Part shown: one piece after another, positions 1-9,342 of the stretch | Layout of the letters: each line of letters opens with the position of its first letter | Numbering within the stretch: the first letter of the stretch is position 1 | Assembly: GCA_945877425.1 (NCBI GenBank) | Contig: CAMCRZ010000007.1 | Coordinates: 31,034 to 95,033 of the forward strand | DNA length: 64,000 nucleotides | Reading direction: 5' to 3' | Source: an uncultured Treponema sp. | GTDB taxonomy: Bacteria; Spirochaetota; Spirochaetia; Treponematales; Treponemataceae | The notes under the pieces: generated by a model | The model's input: only the letters and a program-made list of their open reading frames with translations | What the model was told of the DNA's origin: nothing | The model's database searches: none | Translations under genes and position numbers: made by a program

Positions 1-1
1 T

Positions 2-1678
2 TTGCAAAACCAGATAAAGAAAATAGAGCAGACTTCAAAAACTGACAAGTCAAAAAATTATTCCAGCGAAAAAAAACTTCTTGAAGAAGAAATTAAAAAA
101 ATGCAGGAAATAAAAACCAAAGCTAAAGCAGACGCAGTTGAAAAGGCAAAAGAAAAAGCCAGACAAGATGAAATAAAAAAGAAAAATCAAAACGAACTTG
201 CCCGTATTCAAAAACAAAACGAAGCAGCAAAAAAAGCACTTCAGCAGCAGAAAGCATCTCAAAAATCATCTGCAACTTTTATAAAAGAAATTGAAGACAA
301 CAAAAATGCATTGCAAAAAATAAGGACAACTGCAGCTGAAAAAATTTACAATGCAAACGAAAAAGTTCAGGCTGCAGCAGACGAAAAAATCGAAAAAATC
401 GAAAAAGAACCTGTATCAATATCTGAACAGGACGGAAACGGAAACTTAACTTCTAAAGCAAAAAAAGCAAGAAAGAACAGACAGAAAGCCGTTCAGAAAG
501 ATGCAGATGAAGAAAAGAAGCAGAATTACAGCGACTTCTACAGTGTCATTCTGGACGAAGAAAATGAACGCATAAACACAATGAATGCAGACTTAAAGAC
601 TTTAAAATCTGCAACATACGCGGCAAGTTCAATTCTTGGTGACGTTACATTTGAAACAGGAAAGTTTAACTCAAACACAGAACAATGGATTGTTTCACTG
701 GACGTAAATTTATTTGAAAAGAAAAATCTCTTTACTACAACAATTGAACTTCCTTTAAAAGAACTTTACACAAAAGTACTGGATCAGAAATTTGTTTCAA
801 TAAAAAAGCTTGATGAAGTTCCTCAAGACTACGAAGAAAATGTTGAACTTTACGATGCACTTTTCCATCAGCCTAACCCGCCACTTATTGTAGAAGTTGA
901 ATACAAAATTGAAGGAAACAGTTCAGACTCAACTTACAGCATTACAACTTCAAAAGTAAATCTTTACTACATGAGCGACAAAGAAATTCTTTTAAACTCA
1001 AAAACATTCTTCAAAAAAACTTCCGTTACATGGAACAGCAGCTACAGCAAATTAATGACAGTAGAAGAAATTCTTGAAGAAAGATATGACGAAGACAAAA
1101 AGCTTCAGAAAGAAATGGAGAAGAAAGCAAAAGAAGCAAGCGCTAACAAAGTAAGCACAAGCAGCTCAAGTTCAAAGAATTCCACAAGCTCGAAAAATTC
1201 AACAGGCTCAAAAAGTTCAGGCTTAAGTTCCCTTGCAAATTCAATTAAAACTTCAGGAACAAAATATTCACTTAAAGGTTTAGGATTTGACTTAATTTTT
1301 TCAAGCAAAGGCAGCGGCTTTAACATGGATTATCTTTTTTCCATAACCGATTACATTTTTGCAGGACCTTACTTAAACGTTATTCTTGACGACATTGTAG
1401 GATTAGGCGGAAAAATCGGTATAAATCACACTATTGATTTCCACGGATTAACTCTGCAGCCTTACGTTTATTCCAACATAGGATTTGAAACTGTTTCCAG
1501 AGAAGAAAACGGAGAAACAACTTCAAAAGAGAGTTTTGTAATGGGATTTCACGGCGGATGTGCATGGCGCATAAATGATTACTTCAGCCTTAGAACTGAT
1601 TTAGGTGCAGACTTTTCTAAAAAATCAAGATTTGTCTTTTCAGCAGGATGTTCTGTCGATATCTTCGACATAGACTAA
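2..1678 (+). CDS. Coiled-coil protein with C-terminal outer-membrane-like domain (5' partial)
   Basis: The reading frame is open from the window edge, so the true start and any signal peptide probably lie upstream; the TTG at position 2 is only the first available start. Residues about 1-200 are very rich in Lys, Glu, Gln and Ala with heptad-like spacing, suggesting a long coiled coil. A beta-rich middle segment follows, then a Ser/Lys/Asn low-complexity linker near residues 380-410. The last 140 residues have alternating hydrophobic and polar strands with aromatic residues, ending in a short strand, as in small outer-membrane beta-barrels. The 66 bp before hisD separate the two genes. I recognise no named family; a cell-envelope role is inference. 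Confidence 0.6.
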   Translation: MQNQIKKIEQTSKTDKSKNYSSEKKLLEEEIKKMQEIKTKAKADAVEKAKEKARQDEIKKKNQNELARIQKQNEAAKKALQQQKASQKSSATFIKEIEDNKNALQKIRTTAAEKIYNANEKVQAAADEKIEKIEKEPVSISEQDGNGNLTSKAKKARKNRQKAVQKDADEEKKQNYSDFYSVILDEENERINTMNADLKTLKSATYAASSILGDVTFETGKFNSNTEQWIVSLDVNLFEKKNLFTTTIELPLKELYTKVLDQKFVSIKKLDEVPQDYEENVELYDALFHQPNPPLIVEVEYKIEGNSSDSTYSITTSKVNLYYMSDKEILLNSKTFFKKTSVTWNSSYSKLMTVEEILEERYDEDKKLQKEMEKKAKEASANKVSTSSSSSKNSTSSKNSTGSKSSGLSSLANSIKTSGTKYSLKGLGFDLIFSSKGSGFNMDYLFSITDYIFAGPYLNVILDDIVGLGGKIGINHTIDFHGLTLQPYVYSNIGFETVSREENGETTSKESFVMGFHGGCAWRINDYFSLRTDLGADFSKKSRFVFSAGCSVDIFDID

Positions 1679-1731
1679 ACTCCTGCAGCACGCAACAGCC
1701 TGGTCTTTTACTTAAACGTTATTTATGATAG

Positions 1732-1747
1732 TATAATTTTCACTATG
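1732..1747 (+). promoter_or_regulatory. -10 box abutting hisD start (predicted leaderless)
   Basis: A perfect TATAAT (1732-1737) lies 7 nt before the hisD ATG and no Shine-Dalgarno-like purine run intervenes. The -35 region is weak. Transcription is expected to start within a base or so of the ATG, giving a leaderless mRNA (inference). Confidence 0.5.
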
Positions 1748-3109
1748 ATTAAAATTATTAACGCTGAAGAAGTTGAAGACTCTTTTTTTAACGGCAGGGA
1801 TTTTGGTAAATCCATTGAAACTGTCCGTGAAGTTCTTAAAGACGTTCAGTTAAGAAAAGATCAGGCTCTTCATGAATATACAAAAAAATTTGATGTTTCC
1901 AATCCTTGTGAATTTGAAATTCCACAAAGTGAACTTAAAGCTGCTGCAGAAAGAATGGAAAAAAACAATCCGGAACTTTACAAATCACTTTGCTACAGCC
2001 ACGACCTTGCCTTAAAATTTGCACTTAAACAAAAAGAATCATTTGACGATTTTGAAGTAGAACTTGAAGAAGGGGTCTTTACAGGTCAGAAAAATATTCC
2101 TGTTGAAAAAGCCGGTGTTTATGTTCCTGCAGGAAGATTTCCTTTAGTTTCAACTGTAGTGATGACGGTAACTCCTGCTGCAGCTGCCGGTGCAAAGGAA
2201 ATAATTCTCTGTACGCCGCCAAGAGTTCACCCTTCCCAGAAAAGTGTTGCTGAACAAAAAGGCACAGGCGTTCCGGGCAATCCTTACGAAAACGGAAAAC
2301 CTTACGCTGACGAAAACATTATGGCTGCAGCTTATATTTGCGGCGTTACTAAAGCTTATGCATGCGGAGGAAGTCAGGCGATTGGCGCTATGGCTTTCGG
2401 TACACAGTCCATTCCAAAAGTTGATGTAATAGTCGGTCCTGGAAATAAATTTGTTGCCGAAGCAAAAAAACTTGTCTACGGAACTGTAGGTATTGATATG
2501 GTTGCAGGTCCTACAGAAGTTTTCATTATTGCAGACTCAACTGCAAATCCTGAATGGGTTGCCGCTGATTTACTTGCACAAGCAGAACACGATATTGTTG
2601 CCCAGCCTGTTCTTGCTACACCAGATAAAGCTCTTGCAGAAAAAGTTGCTGCTGAAATTGAAAAACAGCTTGCCGTTCTTGAAACAAAATCAACTGCAGA
2701 ACAAAGCATTGAAAACTTTGGAAAAATAATCATTACGGAAAGTCTGGAACAGGCAGCTGAACTTGCAAACAGAAAAGCTCCTGAACATCTGGAACTTGCA
2801 ATGGAAGAAGGCGAACAAAGAAATAAAATACAGAATCTTGTGCACAATTACGGTTCACTTTTTATTGGACACGGTGCTGCAGAAGTTTTTGGCGATTACG
2901 CTGCAGGTTTAAATCATACGCTGCCAACTAGCGGAAGTGCAAGATTTACAGGCGGACTTAGCGTAAGGGTTTTCTTAAAAACAGTTACAACTTTGCGTAC
3001 AGTTTCCGGTGCTAAGGGAACAATTGCTTCTGCTACAGCTTCTGGTTTTATAGGCGATGCAGAAGGACTTGCCGGCCACGCTAAAGCTGCAAGGTTAAGA
3101 TTAAATTAA
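1745..3109 (+). CDS. hisD: Histidinol dehydrogenase
   Basis: This cytoplasmic enzyme catalyses the last two steps of histidine synthesis, the NAD-linked oxidation of histidinol to histidine. The family signature is clear: a GPGNKFVAEAKKLVYG segment, the IDMVAGPTE motif and the APEHLEL motif at about residues 345-351, which carries the catalytic Glu-His pair. At 454 residues it is about 20 longer than usual. The extra length is mostly a polar insertion near residues 160-190 (after CTPPRVHP, before AAAYICGV). No other his genes are nearby, so it is a stand-alone gene. Its promoter suggests a leaderless transcript. The def-fmt pair follows 15 bp downstream and may be co-transcribed. Confidence 0.95.
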   Translation: MIKIINAEEVEDSFFNGRDFGKSIETVREVLKDVQLRKDQALHEYTKKFDVSNPCEFEIPQSELKAAAERMEKNNPELYKSLCYSHDLALKFALKQKESFDDFEVELEEGVFTGQKNIPVEKAGVYVPAGRFPLVSTVVMTVTPAAAAGAKEIILCTPPRVHPSQKSVAEQKGTGVPGNPYENGKPYADENIMAAAYICGVTKAYACGGSQAIGAMAFGTQSIPKVDVIVGPGNKFVAEAKKLVYGTVGIDMVAGPTEVFIIADSTANPEWVAADLLAQAEHDIVAQPVLATPDKALAEKVAAEIEKQLAVLETKSTAEQSIENFGKIIITESLEQAAELANRKAPEHLELAMEEGEQRNKIQNLVHNYGSLFIGHGAAEVFGDYAAGLNHTLPTSGSARFTGGLSVRVFLKTVTTLRTVSGAKGTIASATASGFIGDAEGLAGHAKAARLRLN

Positions 3110-3124
3110 AGACAGGAAATGAAT

Positions 3125-3703
3125 ATGAGAATTACAAAACTTGGAGAAGAAGTTCTCCGCCAGAAATGTGAAGCAGTAAAACCAGAAGAAATTAACGATG
3201 AATTTCGTGCTACTTTAAACGAAATGTTTGAAACAATGATTAGCGCAAACGGAGTAGGACTTGCCGCTCCCCAAGTTGGAATTGCAAAAAGATTTTTCGT
3301 TATAATTGCTGATGATGACGTAAGGCGTGTCTTTATCAATCCTGAAATCATTAAAACATCTGCAGAATGCGGCGACTACGAAGAAGGCTGTCTTTCAATT
3401 CCAGGCGTTTACGAAAATATAAACAGACCGCTGAAAGTTTCAGTTACTGCTTTAAACGAAAACGGAAAGCGCTTTACCATAAATGATGCAGACGGACTTC
3501 TTGCCAGAGTAATTCAGCATGAAAACGATCACCTTGACGGCATTTTATACATTGACCGTGGAGAAGAAGATTTTAAAAACAAAACAATAGAACAGTTTAA
3601 AAAACGTGCTGAACGTAACGAAAAAAAAGCATCACTTAAAGCAGCAAAAAAAGCTAAGCTTGAAGCAAAACTGGCAGCAAAAAAAATCAAAACAGGAATT
3701 TAA
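3125..3703 (+). CDS. def: Peptide deformylase
   Basis: The enzyme removes the N-formyl group from nascent proteins. All three deformylase motifs are present: GVGLAAPQ, EGCLS (with the metal-binding Cys) and QHENDH (with the two metal-binding His and the catalytic Glu). An ATG at 3119 is also possible, but the AGGA at 3114-3117 is only 1 nt from it and 7 nt from the ATG at 3125, so 3125 is preferred. The protein has a Lys/Ala-rich C-terminal tail of about 30 residues beyond the usual fold. It abuts fmt with no gap, the classic def-fmt pair acting on formyl-methionine. Confidence 0.96.
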   Translation: MRITKLGEEVLRQKCEAVKPEEINDEFRATLNEMFETMISANGVGLAAPQVGIAKRFFVIIADDDVRRVFINPEIIKTSAECGDYEEGCLSIPGVYENINRPLKVSVTALNENGKRFTINDADGLLARVIQHENDHLDGILYIDRGEEDFKNKTIEQFKKRAERNEKKASLKAAKKAKLEAKLAAKKIKTGI

Positions 3704-4717
3704 ATGTTAAGAGTTATTTACGGCGGAAGTCCCGCAGCATCAGCAAAATCTCTTGAACTCATACTTAAAGACAGTGCAATGTCCCAGAACGTACCTGAAC
3801 AGGCGTACAAAATTGTGGGCATTTTAACAAATCCTCCGGCACCACACGGCAGGCACAAAGAGCTTATTCCTACAGAAGTTGAACATTACACACGCATCTG
3901 GAACGAAGCCAGAGAAGACAACATTCAGATTTTAACTCCTGAACACATTGGCTCTGAACAAAGGGAAATTATTGCTCAGCTTAAGCCTGATATTTTTGTC
4001 TGTTTTGCTTACGGTCACATTGTTGGTCCTAAGTTTTTTTCACTGTTTAAGTTTGGCGGAATAAACCTTCACCCTAGCCTTTTGCCTAAATACAGAGGCG
4101 CTACTCCTGTTAACGCCTGTATTTTAAATCAGGACACAGAAACAGGTTTTTCAGTTCAGAAAATGTCGGAAGGAATTGACGAAGGTGACATTATCTTCCA
4201 GCAGAAAATTGGACTTACAGGCACAGAAACTGCAGAACAGATTTTAAACGGAGCTTCCATTCACGGCGGAATTGCAATTACAAATATTTTAAGGCAGATT
4301 GCACAGACAAACACACTTCCTGAATCTTTCAAGCAGACTGGTTTGCCAAGCTATTGTTCTCACATTAGAAAAGAAGACGGCAAAATCAACTGGAAAGACA
4401 GCGCAGAACATATTGATGCACAAATTCGGGCTTACACACCATGGCCTGGAACTTACACGGAAGTAAATGGCGTACAGCTCAGGATTTTAAAAGCAGCAGC
4501 TGCAAGTAAAGTTGCGCTTCAGGATAATTCAGTGCCAAAAGATACAGCCGCAGTTGCAGGAACTGTTCTAGATTACAACAAGCACAGAGGCATTTTAATT
4601 CAAACAGGAAAAGGCATACTAATTGCCACGGAATTACAATGGCAGTCAAAAAAGGCAATGGATTATAAATCATTTATGAACGGTGCAAGAAATTTTGTAG
4701 GAACTATTTTAGGCTGA
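3704..4717 (+). CDS. fmt: Methionyl-tRNA formyltransferase
   Basis: It transfers a formyl group from 10-formyltetrahydrofolate to the initiator Met-tRNA. The catalytic region HPSLLPKYRGATP lies near residues 122-134, with the GGINLHPSLLP signature of the formyltransferase fold. The C-terminal OB-like half follows, containing IRAYTPWPGTYTEVNG. At 337 residues it is slightly longer than typical (about 315). The ATG immediately follows the def stop codon, so translational coupling is likely. Confidence 0.95.
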   Translation: MLRVIYGGSPAASAKSLELILKDSAMSQNVPEQAYKIVGILTNPPAPHGRHKELIPTEVEHYTRIWNEAREDNIQILTPEHIGSEQREIIAQLKPDIFVCFAYGHIVGPKFFSLFKFGGINLHPSLLPKYRGATPVNACILNQDTETGFSVQKMSEGIDEGDIIFQQKIGLTGTETAEQILNGASIHGGIAITNILRQIAQTNTLPESFKQTGLPSYCSHIRKEDGKINWKDSAEHIDAQIRAYTPWPGTYTEVNGVQLRILKAAAASKVALQDNSVPKDTAAVAGTVLDYNKHRGILIQTGKGILIATELQWQSKKAMDYKSFMNGARNFVGTILG

Positions 4718-4775
4718 CTTTTACAAGTTAAGTTTAAAATCAACTTTGATATAAAAAATGATTTTGGGGTAACAA

Positions 4776-5855
4776 ATGAAATTCAGGAAAAGTAAAAATG
4801 AATCTAAGGAAATCAAAAATCTAACTGAAAATGATTCAGCTAAAACAGAAAAATCAAAAGGCAAAGGATTTAGTTTTTCTTCTGCAATTGATTCCCTAAG
4901 GACTTCAACAGGAGTTTTGCTTTTTACAATTATCGGCACTTTTGGCATAATGATTGTAACTTGTCTTGCAATTTTCTTTTCTACAGTTCAGGGTGCAGAA
5001 AAAGTTATGGTTCCTGACGTTATAGGAAAAAATCTTACAACGGCACTTATTGAATTAAGGCAGAAAGAATTGTATCCGGAAATCCAGCTCCGTTATTCTG
5101 AAAATGAAAACGACATAAACACAATCCTTGAGCAAAATCCCCAGCCAGGCGCAATTACAAAAGCTTACCGCAGAATTACCCTTACCGTAAGCAGAGGAAT
5201 GTCACTTGATTCCATTGGAAATTACGTTGGCAAAACTTACTCTGAAATCCAGCAGAAATTCGCCACTCTTTACGCGGGAGAAACGCCTCTTGTAAATGTT
5301 GCACCGGCAGTTGTCATGAACAATGATGCACCGGAAGGAACTATTCTTGCGCAATACCCTTACGAAGGAACTGAAATTATAGATCCTATTGAATTGAAAC
5401 TTATTGTCAGCAGCGGAAACAAAACCGAACTTATTGCAATGCCTGACATTAAAAATATGAAGCTTAATCAGTTTATGGATTTGCTTAAGACTTCAAACAT
5501 TATTTTTGACTTTACTTCAAAAACTTCAACTGAAAAAGAGTCTTACATTGATTTCCAGGAAATTGAGCCGGGCGTTATGGTTGAACCTTTTACCCGTGTA
5601 AGAGCAGGAATTGTTCTTGCTCATAGAAGTTCAGAAAATGAGCCTGTAAGCGGATTGTTTACTTACACTCTTCCGGATTATCCTTTCCCGGTTTCAGTTC
5701 AGCTGGAAGCACAATCTCCGGATGGAAAAGTTTCTACTTTAGCAGATTTCTTCCACCCTGGAAAAAGTTTTACGCTTCCTTATTCAGTTGAAAAAGATAC
5801 TTCATTAAAGTTTATTGTTAACGGCGAAATTCTTGAAGAATTAATCGTACGCTGA
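4776..5855 (+). CDS. PASTA-domain membrane protein
   Basis: A basic cytoplasmic N-terminus of about 45 residues is followed by one transmembrane helix (about residues 46-70). Three extracytoplasmic PASTA-like repeats follow; each starts with a variant of 'P(D/N)(V/I)...G..' and a '..Q.P..G' turn (VPDVIGKNL, SIGNYVGKTY, MPDIKNMKL). PASTA repeats bind peptidoglycan or muropeptides in serine/threonine kinases and PBPs, but no kinase or transpeptidase domain is present here. A role in sensing or organising the cell wall is inference. It lies 58 bp after fmt, possibly in the same transcript, and converges with rpiA. Confidence 0.8.
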   Translation: MKFRKSKNESKEIKNLTENDSAKTEKSKGKGFSFSSAIDSLRTSTGVLLFTIIGTFGIMIVTCLAIFFSTVQGAEKVMVPDVIGKNLTTALIELRQKELYPEIQLRYSENENDINTILEQNPQPGAITKAYRRITLTVSRGMSLDSIGNYVGKTYSEIQQKFATLYAGETPLVNVAPAVVMNNDAPEGTILAQYPYEGTEIIDPIELKLIVSSGNKTELIAMPDIKNMKLNQFMDLLKTSNIIFDFTSKTSTEKESYIDFQEIEPGVMVEPFTRVRAGIVLAHRSSENEPVSGLFTYTLPDYPFPVSVQLEAQSPDGKVSTLADFFHPGKSFTLPYSVEKDTSLKFIVNGEILEELIVR

Positions 5856-5879
5856 TTTTTTAAAGCACCTTGTCAGCAG

Positions 5880-6620
5880 TTAGTTTTTACTCTGACTAGG
5901 TGTTTTTATTTCAACACTTCCGTCTGATTTTGCAATAAAAGCTGAAGGTTTTATTTTTGTAAAAAATCCACATTCAACAACGCCTGTAATATCATCAATT
6001 TCATCTTCAAGTTTTGCTGCATCAACAGGATGTTCCCAGGTACAGTCAACTATAAGATTTCCGTTATCCGTAACAACAGGACCTGCTTTTTTTACGCCTT
6101 CCCTAAGAACACATTTTGCTCCAAGTTTTTCCAGCTTTTGGATAACCGGCACTCTGGCTTCTGCAATAATTTCTACAGGAAGAGGAAATTTCGTTCCGTG
6201 AGAGTCAACTGCTTTAGATTCATCGGCAACTATAACAAATGCTGCTGAATTGTAGGCAATGATTTTTTCCCTTAACAATGCTGCTCCGCCACCTTTTATC
6301 AAAGAATTTTCAGGTCCAATTTCATCAGCACCATCAATTGCAAGATCAAGCTTTCCGCCTATAACTTTATCATTTAAAGTGTAAACCGGAATTCCGTATT
6401 CTTCGCAGGCAAGTGTTGTCTGAAAACTTGTTGCTACAGCCTTAACATCTTTAAGCGTACCGTCTGCAATTCTTTCGGCAAGACGCTTTACTGCAGGCAT
6501 TGCTGTACTTCCTGTTCCAAGCCCTATTTTCATTCCGCTGAAAATTTTGCCTTCCTTAATTAAAGTGTCCACTGCCGTTACAGCAGCCAGAACTTTCTGT
6601 TCATCCTTTGAAATTGCCAT
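5880..6620 (-). CDS. rpiA: Ribose-5-phosphate isomerase A
   Basis: It interconverts ribose 5-phosphate and ribulose 5-phosphate in the pentose phosphate pathway. Visible motifs are GLGTGSTA, the DGADEI active-site segment and KGGGAALLREK. The start at 6620 (MAISKDEQ) is preferred over the longer frame because AGGAG lies 9 nt upstream. This makes a 246-residue protein whose first codons overlap the last 20 bp of aroDE, so the two genes are translationally linked. Confidence 0.95.
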   Translation of the reverse strand: MAISKDEQKVLAAVTAVDTLIKEGKIFSGMKIGLGTGSTAMPAVKRLAERIADGTLKDVKAVATSFQTTLACEEYGIPVYTLNDKVIGGKLDLAIDGADEIGPENSLIKGGGAALLREKIIAYNSAAFVIVADESKAVDSHGTKFPLPVEIIAEARVPVIQKLEKLGAKCVLREGVKKAGPVVTDNGNLIVDCTWEHPVDAAKLEDEIDDITGVVECGFFTKIKPSAFIAKSDGSVEIKTPSQSKN

Positions 6621-8112
6621 CGTATTCCACTCCTGTATATAATTCAAATTGTTCGTATCCCTGATACTTTAACATATTAAATCCGTTTATAACTTTACAG
6701 CCTGCACTTTCTGCCCTTGCCATAACTGGTGTAACTGCAGGAACGTAAACTATGTCGAAAAGCATTTCCTTGCCTGTAAATTCGTAAAAGAAAATCGGGT
6801 CGTTTTCAGAATTTGATTCTTCTGTAGAATACATTCCTTTAGATGTTGTCTGAATTATAATATCGCTGTATTTTTTCAGAATGTTTGCTGACTCAGGACT
6901 TAACGAAGCATATTCAAATCCGTACTGTTCTGCAAGATTTTTTGCTTTAGTTACAGTTCTGTTAAAAACGCAGGCTTTTCCTTTTAAATTTTTAACTGCC
7001 CATGCAATTCCTTTTGCAGCTCCACCGGCTCCTATAATTGCAACTTTTTTGTGCTTAAGGTTTTTTAATCCGCAGAATTCCAGCAGCGACTTTGCAAATC
7101 CATGTGCATCTGTGTTATAGGCAAACCATTTGCCGTCTTTTTTTACAAGAGTATTTGACGCACCAATTGACTTTACTTTTTCATCTTTTTCGTCAGCATA
7201 AGATGCGGCTTCTTCTTTATGAGGAATTGTAACGGAAAGTCCTTCAACTCCAACTGCATTTGCGAACGACATTACGTCTTCAAACTTTTCGCCACGGAAC
7301 GGAACGTAAACTGCATTTATTTTTTTCAGCTCATATCCCTTGTTGTGAATTTCAGGGCTTGATGTTGAAGTTAAAGGCCAGCCTGTTATTCCGTAAAGTT
7401 TTGTGTTTTCATCAATTGACTTGAAACGGTAAACATCATTTAAAGTAACTGGATCAAGGTGACCTATATGCGACAGACTTTTTGCACCTTCTCCGCTTTT
7501 TGCTGAAACAAATGTAAGGTAATTTTTTAATCTTGCACTTAAGATGCGGCTTGGAAGTCCTAAGTCTCCCATTGCAATAAGTATGTGATTGTTGTCTTTT
7601 AGTTCTGATGCTTCTTTAAAAAGATTTTCTACGTCTTTTACGCTTTCTGGCATAAAGGCAATTTTCGGAATTTCGTATCCGCTTGTGCAAAGGCTTTCCA
7701 GACGCTGCTTTATGTTTGTAACAGGTCCGTGCATATTGTGAACGCTTCTTATGATTTTTATTTCAAATGCAAGAGCTGCGTCTTGTAAGCTTGGAATGTG
7801 GAAGTCTTCTTCAAAATCTATGTATTCAAATTTTTTTGTTTCTTCTGTAAATGCAAGTGCTCTTCCAAAAAGAATTGTTCTGGCTGCTTCTCCTTCTTTA
7901 AACATTCCGCCGTCGTTTACTCTTCTTAATGTTAAGATGCATGGGATTTTTGCCAGGCTTGGAAATTTTCGTATGTGAAGCCGTTCATCATCTTCAAGGA
8001 AATCGCCTCTAAGTTCTACTATGTCTACGTAGTTTCTGTATTTTTCTATAAGCTCTAAATCTTCTTTGATTGTTTTTCCTGTTAATGTAAGACAAATCTT
8101 TGGACGTTCCAT
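6601..8112 (-). CDS. aroDE: Bifunctional 3-dehydroquinate dehydratase / shikimate dehydrogenase
   Basis: Two consecutive shikimate-pathway enzymes are fused in one cytoplasmic chain of 503 residues. The N-terminal ~225 residues are a type I (Schiff-base) dehydroquinase, with IIRSVHNMHG and the IPKIAFMPES segment carrying the likely catalytic Lys. The C-terminal half is shikimate dehydrogenase: GITGWPLTSTSSPEIHN, GLSVTIPHK with the catalytic Lys, an IGAGGAAKG nucleotide loop and a NGFNMLKYQGYEQF C-terminal helix. The start at 8112 has GGGAGG just upstream; the frame stays open 63 codons further, but that stretch is not conserved-looking. The gene overlaps rpiA. Confidence 0.93.
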   Translation of the reverse strand: MERPKICLTLTGKTIKEDLELIEKYRNYVDIVELRGDFLEDDERLHIRKFPSLAKIPCILTLRRVNDGGMFKEGEAARTILFGRALAFTEETKKFEYIDFEEDFHIPSLQDAALAFEIKIIRSVHNMHGPVTNIKQRLESLCTSGYEIPKIAFMPESVKDVENLFKEASELKDNNHILIAMGDLGLPSRILSARLKNYLTFVSAKSGEGAKSLSHIGHLDPVTLNDVYRFKSIDENTKLYGITGWPLTSTSSPEIHNKGYELKKINAVYVPFRGEKFEDVMSFANAVGVEGLSVTIPHKEEAASYADEKDEKVKSIGASNTLVKKDGKWFAYNTDAHGFAKSLLEFCGLKNLKHKKVAIIGAGGAAKGIAWAVKNLKGKACVFNRTVTKAKNLAEQYGFEYASLSPESANILKKYSDIIIQTTSKGMYSTEESNSENDPIFFYEFTGKEMLFDIVYVPAVTPVMARAESAGCKVINGFNMLKYQGYEQFELYTGVEYDGNFKG

Positions 8113-8176
8113 TTTTCCTCCCGGAATTTCTGTTGATTTTACCACATAAAACTTTTTTGTTGAATATCGCCCAAAG

Positions 8177-8201
8177 CGTACTTGCCCGGAAGCTGCAACT
8201 T
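8177..8201 (-). repeat. Dispersed intergenic repeat core, copy 1
   Basis: The minus strand carries AAGTTGCAG, then six variable bases, then GGCAAGTACG (25 nt in all). Related cores lie at 17933-17957 and 35467-35491 on the plus strand, all between genes. This copy is in the divergent gap between aroDE and the TrpX-like gene. See findings. Confidence 0.4.
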
Positions 8202-8248
8202 TCTCCAAGACGCTGCACTTCAACGCAAGAACAAACAGCAAAACCCTA

Positions 8249-8277
8249 TTGACATTCGTTTCTATAAATAGTAACAT
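8249..8277 (+). promoter_or_regulatory. Promoter of the TrpX-like lipoprotein gene
   Basis: A consensus TTGACA (8249-8254), a 17 bp spacer and TAACAT (8272-8277) lie 36 bp upstream of the ATG at 8314, which has GGAGGA in front of it. Confidence 0.6.
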
Positions 8278-8313
8278 ACTTAATAAGAAACAGATTTTCA
8301 CTTGGAGGATACT

Positions 8314-9303
8314 ATGAAAAAAATCGTTTTTGCAGCACTTTCACTTATGGCACTTGGAGCTTTTGTGTTTACCGGTTGTACTAAAAAAGAAAATAAAAAA
8401 CTTAAAATCGGTATTGCTAAAATCGTAAAACATCCGGCAATGGATTCTATTGAAAAAGGCATTACAGATCGTCTTGCTGAACTTGGAATTGACGCAGAAT
8501 ATGATCTTCAGAATGCAAACGGACAAGTTGAAACGGCAAAACAGATTGCAGTTCAGTTTAAAGACGAAGGCGTTGACTACGCAGTTGGAATTGCTACACC
8601 AGTTGCAGTTGCTCTTGCACAGACAATTACAGACAGACCTGTTATCTTCAGTTGCATTACAGATCCAGTAGAAGCAAAACTTGTTGACACTACAGATCAC
8701 GGAAAGGGAAACGTTACAGGCGTAAGCGACTACATTCCATCAGACGAACACATTGCACTTTTCCAGGAAATTGCAGGAATTAAAACATTAGGCTACATCT
8801 ACACAAGCAGTGAAGCAAATTCACAAAGCGGACTTAAAATCGTAGAAGATGCATGTAAAAAGCTTAACATCAAACTCATCACACAGAGCATCACAACATC
8901 AACAGAAGTAAAATCAGCATGCGAGTCTATAGTTAATTCAGTTGACGGACTTTACCTTACAACAGACAACACAGTTTTCAGCGCTATTGATGCAGTAAAA
9001 TCAGTGTTTAACAAAGCACACAAACCTATTTTTTCAGGAGACGTAACTTCTGCAGAAACAGGCGGATTTTTTATGGCACGTGGATTTAACTACTACAAAG
9101 CTGGAGTTGAAACAGCTGACCTTATAGTTAAAATCATTGAAGGCGAAAAACCGGAAAATCTTCCTGTAGTATTCCCTGCAACAAAAGACCTTCTCTTTGA
9201 TCTTGACGTAGCAGCAGACTGTGGAATTTTCATTTCAGAAGAAATGCTTTCTCAGGCAAACAAAATATTCAAAGACGGAAAACTTGAAGTAAAAGAAAAC
9301 TAA
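8314..9303 (+). CDS. ABC transporter substrate-binding lipoprotein (TrpX-like, PF04392-type)
   Basis: A signal peptide ends in the lipobox FTGC (Cys 22), so this is probably a lipoprotein exposed to the periplasm. The mature protein resembles the substrate-binding proteins that pair with LivH-like permeases in TrpXYZ-type importers (sequence types such as KIGIAKIVKHPAMD, DYAVGIATPVAVALAQ, PVIFSCITDPV). In other bacteria these are linked to aromatic amino acid uptake, but the substrate here is not shown by the sequence. The start at 8314 has a strong Shine-Dalgarno. It is followed by its permease and ATPase. Confidence 0.82.
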   Translation: MKKIVFAALSLMALGAFVFTGCTKKENKKLKIGIAKIVKHPAMDSIEKGITDRLAELGIDAEYDLQNANGQVETAKQIAVQFKDEGVDYAVGIATPVAVALAQTITDRPVIFSCITDPVEAKLVDTTDHGKGNVTGVSDYIPSDEHIALFQEIAGIKTLGYIYTSSEANSQSGLKIVEDACKKLNIKLITQSITTSTEVKSACESIVNSVDGLYLTTDNTVFSAIDAVKSVFNKAHKPIFSGDVTSAETGGFFMARGFNYYKAGVETADLIVKIIEGEKPENLPVVFPATKDLLFDLDVAADCGIFISEEMLSQANKIFKDGKLEVKEN

Positions 9304-9342
9304 TATTTCTTAAAATCGCAACTTAATTGTATACAATAAAAG

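Noticed and set aside
8113..8301. N-terminal extension of AroDE by 63 codons
   Set aside because: The extension runs through the dispersed repeat and the divergent promoter, and the internal ATG at 8112 has a strong ribosome binding site.
8113..8313. T-box or tryptophan-type riboswitch before the TrpX-like gene
   Set aside because: The predicted leader after the promoter at 8249-8277 is only about 30 nt, too short for a T-box, and no specifier or T-box sequence is seen.
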